Below, piece by piece: positions 35,783-51,347 of a stretch of DNA of 64,000 bases. This stretch comes from Monosporascus cannonballus (lineage: Eukaryota; Ascomycota; Sordariomycetes; Xylariales). Numbering within the stretch: the stretch's first letter is position 1; the number at the start of each line of letters is the position of its first letter. Below the pieces are notes generated by a model. That model was given only the letters and a program-made list of their open reading frames with translations, had not been told where the DNA came from and did not search any database. The stretch lies in assembly GCA_004154925.1 (NCBI GenBank), contig QJNS01000278.1, forward strand, positions 32,630-96,629, written 5' to 3'. The position numbers were made by a program, and so were the translations under genes.

Positions 35783-36780
35783 ATGGGGTTCAAGGTGCTA
35801 GACAGACTGAATAAGGCTGGGCAGGCTACCGAAGCGTACCTCAAAAGGAAGTGGTAGGTCACCTTTCCCCATCGTTGTCTATTTTACACGGTGAAATAAG
35901 CGGGCGTTAACATCGCGGGGACGCGTCACTAGGGAGACGCGCCATCTCTCCGCGGAGGAGGCGGCCGCGCGGGCCGAGGCGGCGCGGCGCATCGAGGAGC
36001 GCAACCAGTTCCTACAGCTAGTGGCGGGCAAGCTGACGGGGGACTCGGCGTGCGAGATGCCGGCGCCGCTGCGGTGCGACCCGGGCGCCACGCACAAGGC
36101 CGTGTTCCTGGTGACGGTGCCCATCGCCTTCGGCCGCTTCGAGCTGTCGCGCAGCACGTACCGGCTGCTGGCTCGCTACATCGGCATGAGCCTCGACGGC
36201 GTCAGCCACTGGGCGCTGTGCGTCGTCGACCGCACGCCCCTCGGCCCTACTTACTGCTATGATCTGATGAGCGACCAGATCGCTCTCAACGCCCTCGGCC
36301 GCAATCAGTTCCGCGTCGCCGAGGTCACGCCCGACGCCATCCACGCCTGGAGCTCGTGCTACTACGTCGGCGAGACGACGAAGTCGCACGAGGTCATTCA
36401 GCAGCTGGGTGAGTTTAACGCCTGGGATAGCTCGCCAATTTCTCGCGCGCGGCCTTAATTATATGCTGGCACACGATGTTCCGTGGCTGACGTCTTGCCC
36501 AGGAGAAAATTTCATGACAATCAATCCGCACTACAACTTACTTTCTAATAATTGTCAGACCATGGCGGAAAGCCTCGTCAAGCTGCTGTGCGACGGCAAG
36601 CTAATCAACAAGAAAATGCTGAATGAGGAGCTGTCTGCCGCCTCGCCGAAGATGGCGATGGATCTCATGGTCTCGAGGCTGAGGTCCAAGGTGGAGGTTC
36701 AGGACGCGAGCGAGGATCGTCCAGATGTGAAAGAAGACGTTGATACTATAAGGTCGTTGTGGACCAAGCTGAATCGATAG
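35783..36780 (+). CDS. LRAT/PPPDE-like papain-fold protein, function unknown
   Basis: Three exons, 35783-35853, 35933-36408 and 36503-36780, give 274 aa. Introns are 79 bp (GTAGGT..CTAG) and 94 bp (GTGAGT..CCCAG). The N-terminus is a short helix then an Ala/Glu/Arg-rich, probably coiled-coil stretch (residues 27-48). The core has SHWALCVVD with His116 and, after about 80 residues, LLSNNCQTMAESLVKLLC with Cys200. A His followed by an Asn-Cys in a helix start is the active-site layout of permuted papain-fold families (LRAT, PPPDE), which are acyltransferases or isopeptidases. I infer such a fold from these motifs only. The C-terminal 60 residues are charged. No signal peptide or membrane segment. 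Confidence 0.7.
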
Positions 36781-37077
36781 ATACCTTACTTAATACTTAT
36801 AATCTGATAGACTGGCGGGATTCGGAACTGTGTTCAGTGGTCCCCTGCCCACTCTTTCCGTTTCACCAAGGTGGGTAATCATGATCACGACTGACGACTG
36901 CTGTATCCAATAGTGCAGAGGCCTAACAATGCCAATAGGTTTCGGGATCGTCCTATCGCAAATATTTACAATATCGTTAAGGCCGCTCCGCCTCGAGTCT
37001 CCCGTGCCGCCCCTAGGAACAGCAGGATCTCTTCTCCCTAATTAGATTTCGGGGCATTTTCCTTCGCATTGCCTTCC

Positions 37078-40710
<3,633 letters not shown>

Positions 40711-42070
40711 ATGAGTTACCCCGGAGCCATTCCACCTCCTCCGGGAGTCATAGCGGACCCGGATAACCCCGTGGATGCTCTCCGTACCGTCAACTATGTC
40801 ACTCAGGGCTTGACGCTCTTCTTTGCGACACTGTTCATCGTCCTCCGCGTGTATACAAGAAAGAATGTGTTGAAAGGACGTTGGACCTCGGACGACTGTG
40901 AGTTGCCCAAAAATGTCTAGTTTTGTTCTACCAACCCGTCACTAACGCGGCACACAGACTCGGCGGTTATTGCCTATGTAAGGCTAGCCCCGTTCTTGCC
41001 AGACACGGGGGCACTAACTGAGCTCAGATACTGATGTTAGGGTACTGCATCGTCGCAATTATATGTATGGCATGCTCTTCGTTTCCACCTAGGCGAGTAA
41101 ACTAACCAGGTTACTAGCAAGCGAATATGGCGGCGGGTTGAATCAATGGGATGTGCGCAAAGAGAATATCGAGAGTTTCTTCAAGGTATCACTCTGGCCA
41201 CCCAATGTGGAGCTTCCGGCCTTCGCTGACAAGACAAAAAAGTGCGGATATGCGGCCACCATCTTCTACGCGCCCATGACGATGTTCGTTAAGATCGCGC
41301 TGCTGGTCCTCATCGCGCGAGTCTTCGGTTCCGTCCACAAGAAGGCGCTCTTCGGGATCTATTCCCTACTCGGTCTCATAGTGCTCTACTACGCCTCAGG
41401 CCTTATCGTCAAGATCCGGATTTGCCAGCCCGTGTCGGCCTACTGGAGGGGCGAGACGGACAAGTGCCTCAACCAGAGCGCCATCATCACGACTGACGCC
41501 ATCGTAAGCGTCATAAGCGACCTGGCCATCCTGTGCCTCCCCCTCCCGCTTACGTGGTCGCTGCAGCTGCCGTTCAAGAAGAAGCTGCGAGTGATCGGCA
41601 TTCTCTGCGCTGGAGGGATGGCGACGGCCTTTAGCATCTACCGGTTGGGCCTGATAGTCCATGACGGCCACTCGCCGAACCAAACGATAGTCTTCACTAA
41701 AGTCGTATTGACCGGGTACGTGCCCGATTTCTCCTTTTGTATCTATTTAGTTATCATGCACTTTCTGAACAATTGCTGCAGGAATGCCGAAATCGGGATT
41801 GGTCTCATCTGCGCCTGCCTACCGAGCGTGACAGCGTTGATCATCAAGAGAAACGGCTCTAACAACTCTTCTGACTATCCACGAAGCGGGGGCACCCTTA
41901 AAAAGGGCATCTTCGTCAACCGCACTTTCCACATGAGCGCCGAGTCGGCACAGAACCGGAGGGGGGGAGACGATGGATTTGAAAGGATCCAGGATGAGAC
42001 CGAACTAATGACATACGCGCAAGCCAACCCGCAAGCAAAGGAATCTAACCGGTCATCACTGTCCATGTGA
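40711..42070 (+). CDS. Rhodopsin-domain 7TM fungal membrane protein
   Basis: Five exons: 40711-40897, 40958-40977, 41028-41064, 41118-41715 and 41782-42070, 376 aa. Introns are 50-66 bp with GTGAGT, GTAAGG, GTATGG and GTACGT donors. The fungal rhodopsin-like (SAT4/PTH11-related) domain is recognisable: LRTVNYVTQGLTLFFATLFI (helix 1), the conserved DDY at the first junction, YGGGLNQWD, ICQPVSAYW, CLNQSA, DLAILCLPLPLTWSLQLP and NAEIGIGLICACLPS. About seven hydrophobic helices. These proteins sit in the plasma or inner membranes; ligands are unknown. There is no CFEM domain. The fourth intron (41716-41781) is 66 bp without a stop, so reading through it would add 22 residues, but joining G/NAEIGIG restores the family motif. 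The tail is hydrophilic and Asn/Ser-rich. Confidence 0.88.
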
Positions 42071-43376
42071 GGCGAACAAGACCTTGCTCTTGAGAAAGGG
42101 CGCCATGGTAGGTATATCTTCTACCATGGGGCAATAGGTGTACGATCACGATAGGCCGGTACCGTGTACCTATACCGCGAGAACTACAAGGAGCATGGCT
42201 ATGGTTTGGGGAAGTTTAAAATTCGGCAAGCAGCTCCCAAGAACAACAGGGTATGATGCGCGTTGGAAGACCTGTTAACACATAAAATTAGATATAGACC
42301 CTTAGTCATTCTCCATTATAGATGTCGTGTTGGTCTAGACTAGACATTTGTGAGCACCATAACTCATATGACTCCTAGTGCTATGACTCCAGATCGGCAG
42401 GCCAAGGTGCATATACTTTTGTCGGTATTGGATGTCGCCAAGCAGGTAGGGAGGGTGACAGGTCCTGATCAAAAAAAAAAGTGTGTCAATTATTTTGATC
42501 GCGACCTTTGAGTGACTCCGCGTCCCCCAGTCATTCCCAATGTGCAACTGCTTCTTCAAAGCATAGCCTCGGAGATGGAACTGTCGGGTCCCTATTGGCC
42601 GAGTGTCGCAAAAGCGACGCCGCTATTGCATTGCTAGCAATAGCGTTATATATGGTCAAATTCTTAACTGTGACACCGAGATAAGACTTAAGCAAGCAGC
42701 CCGACTGTCATTGGCTGCCGTGTAATCTGCGGCTGTGAATTAGGAAGGTAATAGGAAAAAAAGCACCAGAAAAAAAAAACAAACTAGAAAAGAGAAGCGA
42801 TAAGCTTTGATTGCCAAGACGCTGCCAAGACCCGTCTTGTTTTCACCGTTATAGTTGGTGGCACACGCCGCCCTGAAACATCTCACAACCGCTCCAATTA
42901 TTTGCGCCTTGCTAAATCGTTAATATGTTAGACAAATATTAAACCCTTTCAGGCCGCCCTACCAGCGGTTATTTTTACCCCCGGAAAATTATCAACAAAG
43001 GCAGCACATTAGCGTTTAATATTTAGTTACCCAGGCGGTATTCGGCTAGCAACCGTAACTGTTAGGTTTGGGTGCTAGGGCTTAAGCACCCGGAGGTCTG
43101 GGGGGCAGGCAGGAGAACCCCCCGTTGAGGTAGATGGCCCTGATGACACTTGTCCCACCCCTGATCCGCTAATGGACTTGGTTAGTATAGGGAGGAGGAG
43201 AATCGTCGGTAGGGTTACCGGAATGGGTTTAATACTGAGATATATTAATGATTTGACGAGGCGCGAATAACTGGGGCACTCACAACCGAGACTGGATTCG
43301 CTCCCATCCCGGAGCTCAATTACCACGCCCACCCACTTCAGAGTATAGTGTGGCACGGCACTCGCTGTCCCTTGCA
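42071..43376. other. Spacer between 7TM gene and hypothetical gene
   Basis: No gene recognised. GC drops between about 42780 and 43040 where words resemble the 39000-39100 region (for example ACATTAGCG). The rest is promoter-like unique sequence. Confidence 0.4.
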
Positions 43377-44153
43377 ATGTTCCGCATCGGGGTATGTCGA
43401 CTCATCGCCCGTGGCCGTCAACCAAAAAAGCACTTTTTCGACCACAACACCAAGTTCCGACGCCGGGCGACGTGGCCACGTGCGCCACATCACCACCATG
43501 GGTTAGCGAAGCAGGGGACGGCGGCCGCCCTGAGAGCAACAACAGTCGGGACGATCCTGCTGGCGGCGGCCCGGCCCCTCGACGCCTCAATCCCGAAGGA
43601 GAAGCAGAGCGAACTTGACAACGCCTGGGGCGAGCTGAAGGTCTCGGGCGACCTCGAGGAGGCGAGGCGGCTGTGTTGGAAGGACTGCATCATCTGGTTG
43701 CGCCACTACCTCCACGGAACCTTCGTGGACGAGGGCCCGCTCGAGCGGGACATGGTCATCGAGGCGGGCCTGTATCTCCGGCGGGCAGACACCCGGGTGT
43801 TCTGGGTGCCCGTGCCCGAGGGCAAGGCCGCCGACATGCCCGTCGCGTGCGTCGCCATCAACTCGCTCTTCCGCGCCAAGGTTAAGAGCTCCGCCGCCTG
43901 GGACGAGCAGGACGACCACAGCCGCGCGCTGGCCGAGGAGCAGGAGAACGCCATTGAGCGCCAGCTGGGGCCGCGGCTCGATTGGTGGCGGGCCGGCGGG
44001 CGCTTCGATACGCGCTGCTTTGTCGTTGTGAAGTATCTGGACGTCGTGAGCTTCAGCGTTTTCGAGGACGGCGAGTTCAGGCCTTGGAATGCGGACGAGG
44101 TCACGTCCGAGCACTGGGCTAGGGATGCTTTCGCAATCTGCAATGTGGAGTGA
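43377..44153 (+). CDS. Hypothetical protein, GC-rich single exon
   Basis: I do not recognise this family. From the ATG at 43377 the frame gives 258 aa. Its last 170 residues look genuine: balanced composition, GC-rich third positions, acidic and aromatic-rich segments (ELDNAWGELKVSGDLEEARR, WWRAGGRFDTRCF, FSVFEDGEFRPWNADE). The first 75 residues are basic with a His run and look less natural. An overlapping frame from 43394 (ending near 43618) has Ser/Asn/Pro-rich sequence that may equally be the true N-terminus joined by an unseen intron or frame error. No signal peptide or transmembrane segment. Confidence 0.55.
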   Translation: MFRIGVCRLIARGRQPKKHFFDHNTKFRRRATWPRAPHHHHGLAKQGTAAALRATTVGTILLAAARPLDASIPKEKQSELDNAWGELKVSGDLEEARRLCWKDCIIWLRHYLHGTFVDEGPLERDMVIEAGLYLRRADTRVFWVPVPEGKAADMPVACVAINSLFRAKVKSSAAWDEQDDHSRALAEEQENAIERQLGPRLDWWRAGGRFDTRCFVVVKYLDVVSFSVFEDGEFRPWNADEVTSEHWARDAFAICNVE

Positions 44154-44605
44154 GGCCACTTGTGCTAATGTCATCTGTGTGGAATGCGATGGTCTGTCAT
44201 GCTGAACGATTATCTACCAGGCCGTGCCTGGAACTAATATTGTGCGCGATAGACTTTGTTAAAGGGGGTCGACTTCCCTCGAATGCGTTTCTTCATAGAC
44301 CAACGGCCATTGCGTAGCTACACGCTGGCTCTATGACCACACAAAACTCATCTCTCCAGTCAAACAGATACCGGCATCTACACATCAGATACTTCGATAT
44401 GTTCGCCCTTTCACGTAATAGATGCCCTGGCGAGAAGCCGTAACTGCTTCATCACGGGCCATTCGCTTTCCGCAAGAGTTGGATATTAAAGCATCACAGG
44501 ATACAAGTTACTGAGTCATAGATGCTACCAAGACCACCTGTAGCTTCCAGCATGATGGTGCATCGGCATCTGGGTTATAGTCACTGCCACGGAATCCGTT
44601 ATGAG
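44154..44605. other. Spacer before the copia element
   Basis: Normal-GC flank without a recognisable gene, ending at the GAGGG target duplication (44606-44610). Confidence 0.5.
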
Positions 44606-44610
44606 GAGGG
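44606..44610 (+). repeat. Left target-site duplication GAGGG of copia element
   Basis: The same five bases recur at 50493-50497, directly after the right LTR. Confidence 0.85.
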
Positions 44611-44953
44611 TCTAGGAATTCGGAGTTTTTTAAACTCCGGAAAAGTGGGTCTATCCCTATTCGAGGTGGCGAAGATGGCAAAAGAATTCGTAAGACTTCC
44701 AAAAGTCTTCCAAAGTCTTCCAAAAGCTTTCCATTTGATTAATAATGGAAAATATTAATTAATAATGGAATGATAAAGCTTAATAAGCCATTTTTCACAT
44801 ATATATATAGCCCTAAATTTCCCCAGCTGTTATTAGGCTTCTATAGCTCGAATATAGATAATTTTATCTTCTGCGATACACCTTAAGTCTTCCCTAAACG
44901 TTTTTCATACAAATCTTTGCAGGGTAGGCTCACGTTTTGTTCCAAATCTTAAA
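44611..44953 (+). repeat. Left LTR (343 bp) of copia element
   Basis: Begins TCTAGGAATTCGG and ends CTTAAA (CTTAGA in the right copy). The ends are TCTA..TAGA rather than the usual TG..CA. Near the start is an inverted pair CGGAGTTT / AAACTCCG. Three CTTCCAAAAG-type words follow. Confidence 0.88.
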
Positions 44954-47900
44954 GGTTATAAGCCCCGGATGCGAATAACTTCTAACGATATTAACAATAA
45001 TAATATTTCTTTATATCTCATCCAAACTTTAACCGATTTATATCATTTTTTTACGCTGAAAACCGTTAGAATCACTTTTTTTTGTTATTAAATTTTAGCT
45101 TTATCGGATTATTCCTTTATACTTATTTCGAAAAATTTATATAACTTTTCGTCCTTAATAATTATAAGAATTTTTAATAAGCTTTTTTTGCTTAAAAGCA
45201 ATGCTAATATAAAATTATGGTTTATTTGGATTAAAGTTACGTTTATACGTAAAGGCCTTAATTACGTTATAATAACGGATATAAGGGAAAATTTATTTTA
45301 ATCCGATAATAATAAAGTTTTAATTATTATATAGTTATTATACGAAAACGGATTTTTGTATTATATAAAGGCTATAATCAGTTATAAAAAAGCCTAGGAA
45401 ATTTTTTATATTAAAGAAATTTTTTAATTTTACATATAATGATTTCGAATCTATAGAAAAATACCTTAATAAGGTTAAGTTGTTAATTAACGAATTAAAA
45501 TCGAAAAATTTAAAATTACTCGATAAGATAATTATAGCTTAGGTTTTAAATTCGTTATTAAACGATTTCGAAATTTTCATTTAAAATATAACTTAATTTT
45601 TTCGAAAAGACTTCAAGTCCTATACTTTTAAAATATTTTTTTCTGTTAATCGACGAAATAAGAAATCAAAAAAAGGTTAATTATTAGCCTTAAAAAGGGT
45701 TAAAAATATTTAGAAAAAATAATAATAATAAACGTTATTTTTACTGCAAAATCCAAGGTTATATAAATAAGGATTATTATTTTTTTTATTTTAATAAAAC
45801 TTTTTCGGGCTGCAAAAATCTTATTAATAAAGTAAGGAAAAAGCCAGTTTTTAAAAAACAAAAAAGGAAACTAAAAATAAAAAAAGGGGATAAATTAATT
45901 TTTATTTTTTTAAAACGGGAAAAAAAAAGTTAACGAAATCGCCTTTATAAATTAATTTATTGATACCGACGATAAAAACCAATAAATTAATATAATTAAA
46001 GAAACGATTTTAAAAGTTGTTAATTCGAACAAAAAGTATTTAAATATAACTTTAAACGATTTTAAAAACCTAACTATTTCCACCTAGGAACTTTATATTT
46101 TTTATTTAACTTTTAAAAGAGATGTGGATATAGATATAAAAAAAATTTAAACTTAACGTAAATTACCTTAATAACTTTATATATAACTTCTTAAATATAA
46201 TTAACGAACGATTAATTTATTTAATATTAAAGGAAAAGGGAAAAAATAATTAAAATATTATATATTTTATAGCTAATAAGGGTATTATATTTTATATAAT
46301 AATTAATAAAAGTTTTTTTATTTAATTTAAAACGTATAATTAAAATTATTAAATAAGGTAATATTAATACCCTTTAAATAAAAGGGCTTAGCGATTTAAA
46401 ATTTAAATATATAAATTTAGCTTAAAATTATATTATTAAAAGTATTTATTATATATCCGAATTAAGGATTAACTTTTTATTTATAAATCGGTTAAAAATA
46501 TTTATATTTTAATAAATGAAAATATAAACATAAAGTTTTTTAATAAAATTACGCATTAATAAATAATTAAATAATATCAAAAAAATAAATTATATTATAT
46601 ATTATTCGAAATTAAATATAATATAAAAAATTAAGGTATTATATTAGCTTTAAGTAATAAAGTTATAAAAAATAACTAATTAATAACTTAGCATAACCGA
46701 TTAAGCTATATATTTTCAAAAGTTTTAATTAAATTCTTAGTTAAAAATAATATAAAAATTTTAAATAAAACTTTATATATTTTAAAAACTGGAAATACGA
46801 AATATATCTTTAAGTTAAAAATAATCGAAATATAAATAAGGTATTTTTAAATAATAATAAGGAATATATTATAAATTAAAAAATCTATAGCAATATAAAT
46901 AATCTATTATTAAATACTTATAATACGTATAAATATTATATAATTTTGCTTAATAAATCAAATAAATACCTTAAAATTAAGTTATTAATTTTTAAATTAA
47001 AAATTTTAAAAGTTTTTAATAACTTCGAATTTTAAGCTAAAAATTAAATGGAATATAAAATTAAAAAATATTTTAATAATAACGGGATTAAATATATAAA
47101 TAATTATTTTCAAGTATATCTTAATAAATACAGTATATTGCATAATATAATTCCCGTATATATTAAACAACCGAATAATTTAATCGAATAAATAAACCTT
47201 ATTTTATTAAATAAAATTAAAACGTTTTTTATAAAATCTGGATTACTTTAATACTTATGGGATAAAGTTTTATTAATTGCAATATATGTATATAACTGTA
47301 TACCTTATAAATCATTAAAATATAAAATACTTTTTGAAATATATTACGGTTATAAGCCGTATGTAAATTATATATGTATGTAAAGATTTATAATTTATTA
47401 TAATATTAATAAATATATATATAAATTAAAATCCCGTACGAATAAAAGGGTTATTATAGGTTATGGTACTTAAAATAATTATTATAAAATTTAAGATTTA
47501 AATAATAAAAGATTTATATGGTTTCGGGACGTCCATATATTTAAAAATCGCTTTATAATTAATATAGCCGATAAAGGAGCTAAAATACCCTTTAATAACG
47601 TTAGTTTTTTTAATAACGATTATAGCTTTAAAGAAATTACAGAAGTTATAAAAGTTTTTAAAGTTTTAAAAATTAATAATATAACTGAAAAAAATTTACC
47701 TTTTAAAGTTTTAATATAACCCAAATTACTTTTATAACCAAACTAAGGAGACAATTAGTTAAAATTAATTAATATTAGTTATTAATTAATAGATTTTAAC
47801 TATAAATAATAATATAATAATTAATTTAACTAATAATTTTGATTATAAAAATATTAAAAATTTATAAAAAAAGATATAATATTAAAATAGTTATAATAAT

Positions 47901-49958
47901 TAAAAATAAAGGTAATAATTTAATTAATATATTAACTTTTATAACGGTTACATAGTCGTTTTTAAGGGTTAATAAAAAACCTAATAACAATATATTTACT
48001 GATAATAATAATAAAAATAAAAAGTAAGGAATAAATAATAATAATAATAAGCTAATTGAAAATTATATACGTATAAATACAGATAATCTGTTATATACGG
48101 TTAAAGATACGTTATTAATAAATTAATTATTAATTTTTAATAGAAAAGATAAAGTTGATTTTGTATTAATAATTTTAATAATAAAACTTAATACGTTTAA
48201 ATAAGTTATATTAAGTATTAATAAAAAATTTTGGTTAATAATTTGTTAGATTAAAATTAAAAAATTAAAACGTTAAAATACGTATATTATAATTGATTTA
48301 CCTTTAAGTAAAAAGGTTACAGGAACCCGTTGGTTATTTAAATTTAAATTTATAACGGATATAAATTCTATTAAATTTAATTGGGTAATTAATAAAGAAA
48401 AGAATAAAAATTTTAAAGCCAGATTTATCGTATAAGGCTTTAATTAATAATTAGGTATAAATTATATAAAAACTTTTTTAATAATAATTAAACCAAAAAC
48501 CTGATATTTATTAATAATAATAATTATTAATAAAAGCTGGCATATTATACAATTTGACGTATAAAACGTTTTCGTTTATTCTAATATAAATAAAGAAATA
48601 TATATTAAGTTGTCAAAAAGCTTTTATTTAAAAGCTATAAATTAAAATAAAGTGGCTAAATTAAATAAAGTTTCATACAGTTTAAAGCAGTTATTTAAAT
48701 TATGGTGTTAATATTTGGCTAATATATTAATAATAAATCCGTTTATTAAAATTATAAATATATTTGAAAAAAAGTTATCGAAAGATACAAAGTTAGATTA
48801 TATAGGTTTAGTAATTATTTATTTAGATAATGAAATTAATATAAATCGAGAAAATAAAACGATAAAAATATATTAAATAAAATATATTAAAAAGTATTTA
48901 AAAATATAATATTAGAAATAATTTTGATATAAAATGAAAAAATATCCTTTTAATCCCGGATATTAAATTGGTTAAAAATAAGTTTAAAATTTTAAATAAA
49001 AATATTAATAAATATCAGAAGCAAATCGGCTTTTTATTATATTTAGCTTTAAAGACTAAACTTAATATAACTTTTGCAGTTTGTATATATGTTAGATTTA
49101 TGTTAAATCCTAATATATAATATTTTAAAAAGTTAAATAACATATGGGGATATTTATTAAAATTTTTTAATAAAGGCTTATTATATAATTGTAATGAAAA
49201 TCTTAAATTAAAGATATATTCCGATTTAAATTGGGGTAACGATATAAATAGCCGAAAATTAACATCCGGCTATATAGCTTACCTAAGAGATATACGGTTT
49301 AATAATTTTATTAGCTGGTTTTTATAACTTTAAAAAATAATAACTTTAAGTACTTATAAAGCCGAATATATGGCTTTGAAAAAAGCTGTTAAAAAAGTTA
49401 TATACTTAAGTAATATGTTTTATTACTTAAATAATTATTTTAACTTAAAATATATAACTAAGCTTTTAGAAATTCTTATTAATAACGAAGCTGTTAAGAA
49501 ATTAGTAAAAAATCCTGAATTTCATAAAAAAGTAAAGCATATTAATATATAATATTACTTTATTAAAAAAGTTATAATTAATAAAAAATGGCTATATATT
49601 ATATATATATTAAAAAGTAATTTTTTAATATATTAATAAAGCTCTTGGACAAAGATATATAAAATAACCTTATAACAAAATTTAATATTATCAGTATATA
49701 ACAATATACGAAATAAATGTTTTATTTGAAAAGTTTTATTATTTAATAATAATAAATAACGATAATAAATGGACGTAAGTACCATATATCGAATTATTTA
49801 TATTTTTTTTAAAAAAGGTGGATATAAATATATATATTGAATTACTTATATACTTTAATAATGTAAATATAGGTATTATATATCGAACCATTTTTTATTT
49901 TTATTTTATAAGCTATATATATTTTTAAATAAATAAATATATATTCTTTAAGGGGGGC
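44954..49958 (+). pseudogene. Degraded copia gag-pol
   Basis: One former polyprotein readable only in fragments on the plus strand, as set out for the whole element. The longest intact stretch (about 49370-49552) covers the RNase H end. Amino-acid losses are dominated by Cys to Tyr, His to Tyr, and Gln or Trp to stop, all explained by C:G to T:A change. No functional product is possible. Confidence 0.85.
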
Positions 49959-50492
49959 TCTAGGAATTCGGAGTTTTTTAAATTCCGGAAAAGTGGGTCT
50001 ATCCCTATTCGAGGTGGCGAAGATGGCAAAAGAATTCGTAAGATTTCCAAAAGTCTTCCAAAGTCTTCCAAAAGCTTTCCATTTGATTAATAATGGAAAA
50101 TATTAATTAATAATGGAATGATAAAGCTTAATAAGCCATTTTTCACATATATATATAGCCCTAAATTTCCCCAGCTGTTATTAGGCTTCCATNNNNNNNN
50201 NNNNNNNNNNNNNNNNNNNNNNNNNNNNNNNNNNNNNNNNNNNNNNNNNNNNNNNNNNNNNNNNNNNNNNNNNNNNNNNNNNNNNNNNAAATATTAATTA
50301 ATAATGGAATGATAAAGCTTAATAAGCCATTTTTCACATATATATATAGCCCTAAATTTCCCCAGCTGTTATTAGGCTTCCATAGCTCGAATATAGATAA
50401 TTTTATCTTCTGCGACACACCTTGAGTCTCCCCTGAACGTTTTCCATACAAATCTTTGCAGGGTAGCCTCACCTTCTGTTCCAAATCTTAGA
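49959..50492 (+). repeat. Right LTR of copia element, containing the N gap
   Basis: Begins TCTAGGAATTCGG at 49959 and ends CTTAGA at 50492, followed by GAGGG. As written it is 534 bp. Removing the 96 Ns and one copy of the 95-bp repeat that flanks them gives 343 bp, exactly the length of the left LTR. Confidence 0.88.
50193..50288. other. Run of 96 Ns (assembly gap)
   Basis: The 95 bases before the gap (50098-50192) and the 95 bases after it (50289-50383) are identical. This is the pattern left when two overlapping contig ends are scaffolded without being merged. Confidence 0.98.
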
Positions 50493-50497
50493 GAGGG

Positions 50498-51347
50498 CCT
50501 GGTCGATCTACCAGGGCTAGCCATGGCTAGTCGGCCAGTTTATATACCTACAAGTCGTTAGTCTTGTTGACACAATTGTTGTGTTGGGACGGCAATACCT
50601 CCCGCCAACTTTGAATTCGGTAGGCGAATGTAATTACTTCTTGCGAGTGGTTAACGAAAGTGGTGTAGCCACGAGGGAATACTGAGCACAGTTGGAATAG
50701 TTGTGCTCCTCGCATCTCGCAATTGATGGTTCTTCGTTTCGGATAGAGTGAGCGGGATGGAAAGACTGGCCAAGCGAACCTAGGTGAATAAGGCTAGCTA
50801 GAGCGCGGCCATTGCCCGAGCTGGCCGCTAATAAGTCGAGACGGGACTGACCCACCCCGAGGTGCGCTCTTCGGAACAACAAGAAGACCGGGACGGGGAT
50901 GCCCGGCAGTCGTCCTGCGGCGCAATGAAACAGTCGCACAACTGTCTCGGTGCATTGTTGTCTGCACAAAATCTGACATGGTGGTCATGAGCATACGTAA
51001 TATTCAATTGCTTCCTATCAGCCCATTCCTTTCAATACAGCCGAGGCCTGTATTGCCTAAACAGGGCTAGAGTGGATGCGTCGCCAGTGACACTGAATCT
51101 CGGCCCTCGGATGGAAAATCCCCCCATGGTACTGAGGACTCAGGATGGTGGAACATCAAGCTGAGCTCCGCCAATTAGCTTCGCAGCGGCATCTCGCCAG
51201 TTGACATTGCGCATTGCAATCACGGACGCCCAACGGTTACTTACTTGCGCAATATATAAGTCTAGTCTCATGCGCGTCTCAAGATGGGCAATAGCTATCC
51301 ATTCAATGAGATAGAAGACAGCAGCATTATTATCCTATTCATTCAAG
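50498..51347. other. Spacer and promoter of the NmrA-like gene
   Basis: No gene recognised; minus-strand open stretches at 50634-50994 lack domain content. An ACACAA/TTGTGT inverted pair lies near 50570. A TATATAA box is at 51253-51259, 89 bp before the NmrA-like start codon. Confidence 0.5.
51253..51259 (+). promoter_or_regulatory. TATA box candidate for the NmrA-like gene
   Basis: TATATAA, 89 bp upstream of ATG 51348, the expected range for a fungal promoter with a short leader. Confidence 0.45.

Larger units (their letters stand above)
44611..50492 (+). mobile_element. Ty1/copia retrotransposon, RIP-degraded interior
   Basis: Complete by structure: 343-bp LTRs, GAGGG duplication, a purine tract (AAGGGGGG, near 49951) before the right LTR and a likely primer site (GGTTATAAGCC, 44954 on). 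Domain order is copia. There is a gag-like stretch (KYLNKVKLLINELKSKNLKL); a zinc knuckle near 45730 in which Cys and His codons have become Tyr; integrase; reverse transcriptase near 48280-48850 (GTRWLFKFKF); and RNase H with AEYMALKKAVKKV (near 49362) and FHKKVKHINI (near 49522). Stops are frequent and of the TGG or CAA to TAA type. Subtracting the spurious duplication around the N gap, the true length is about 5.69 kb. Confidence 0.92.
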
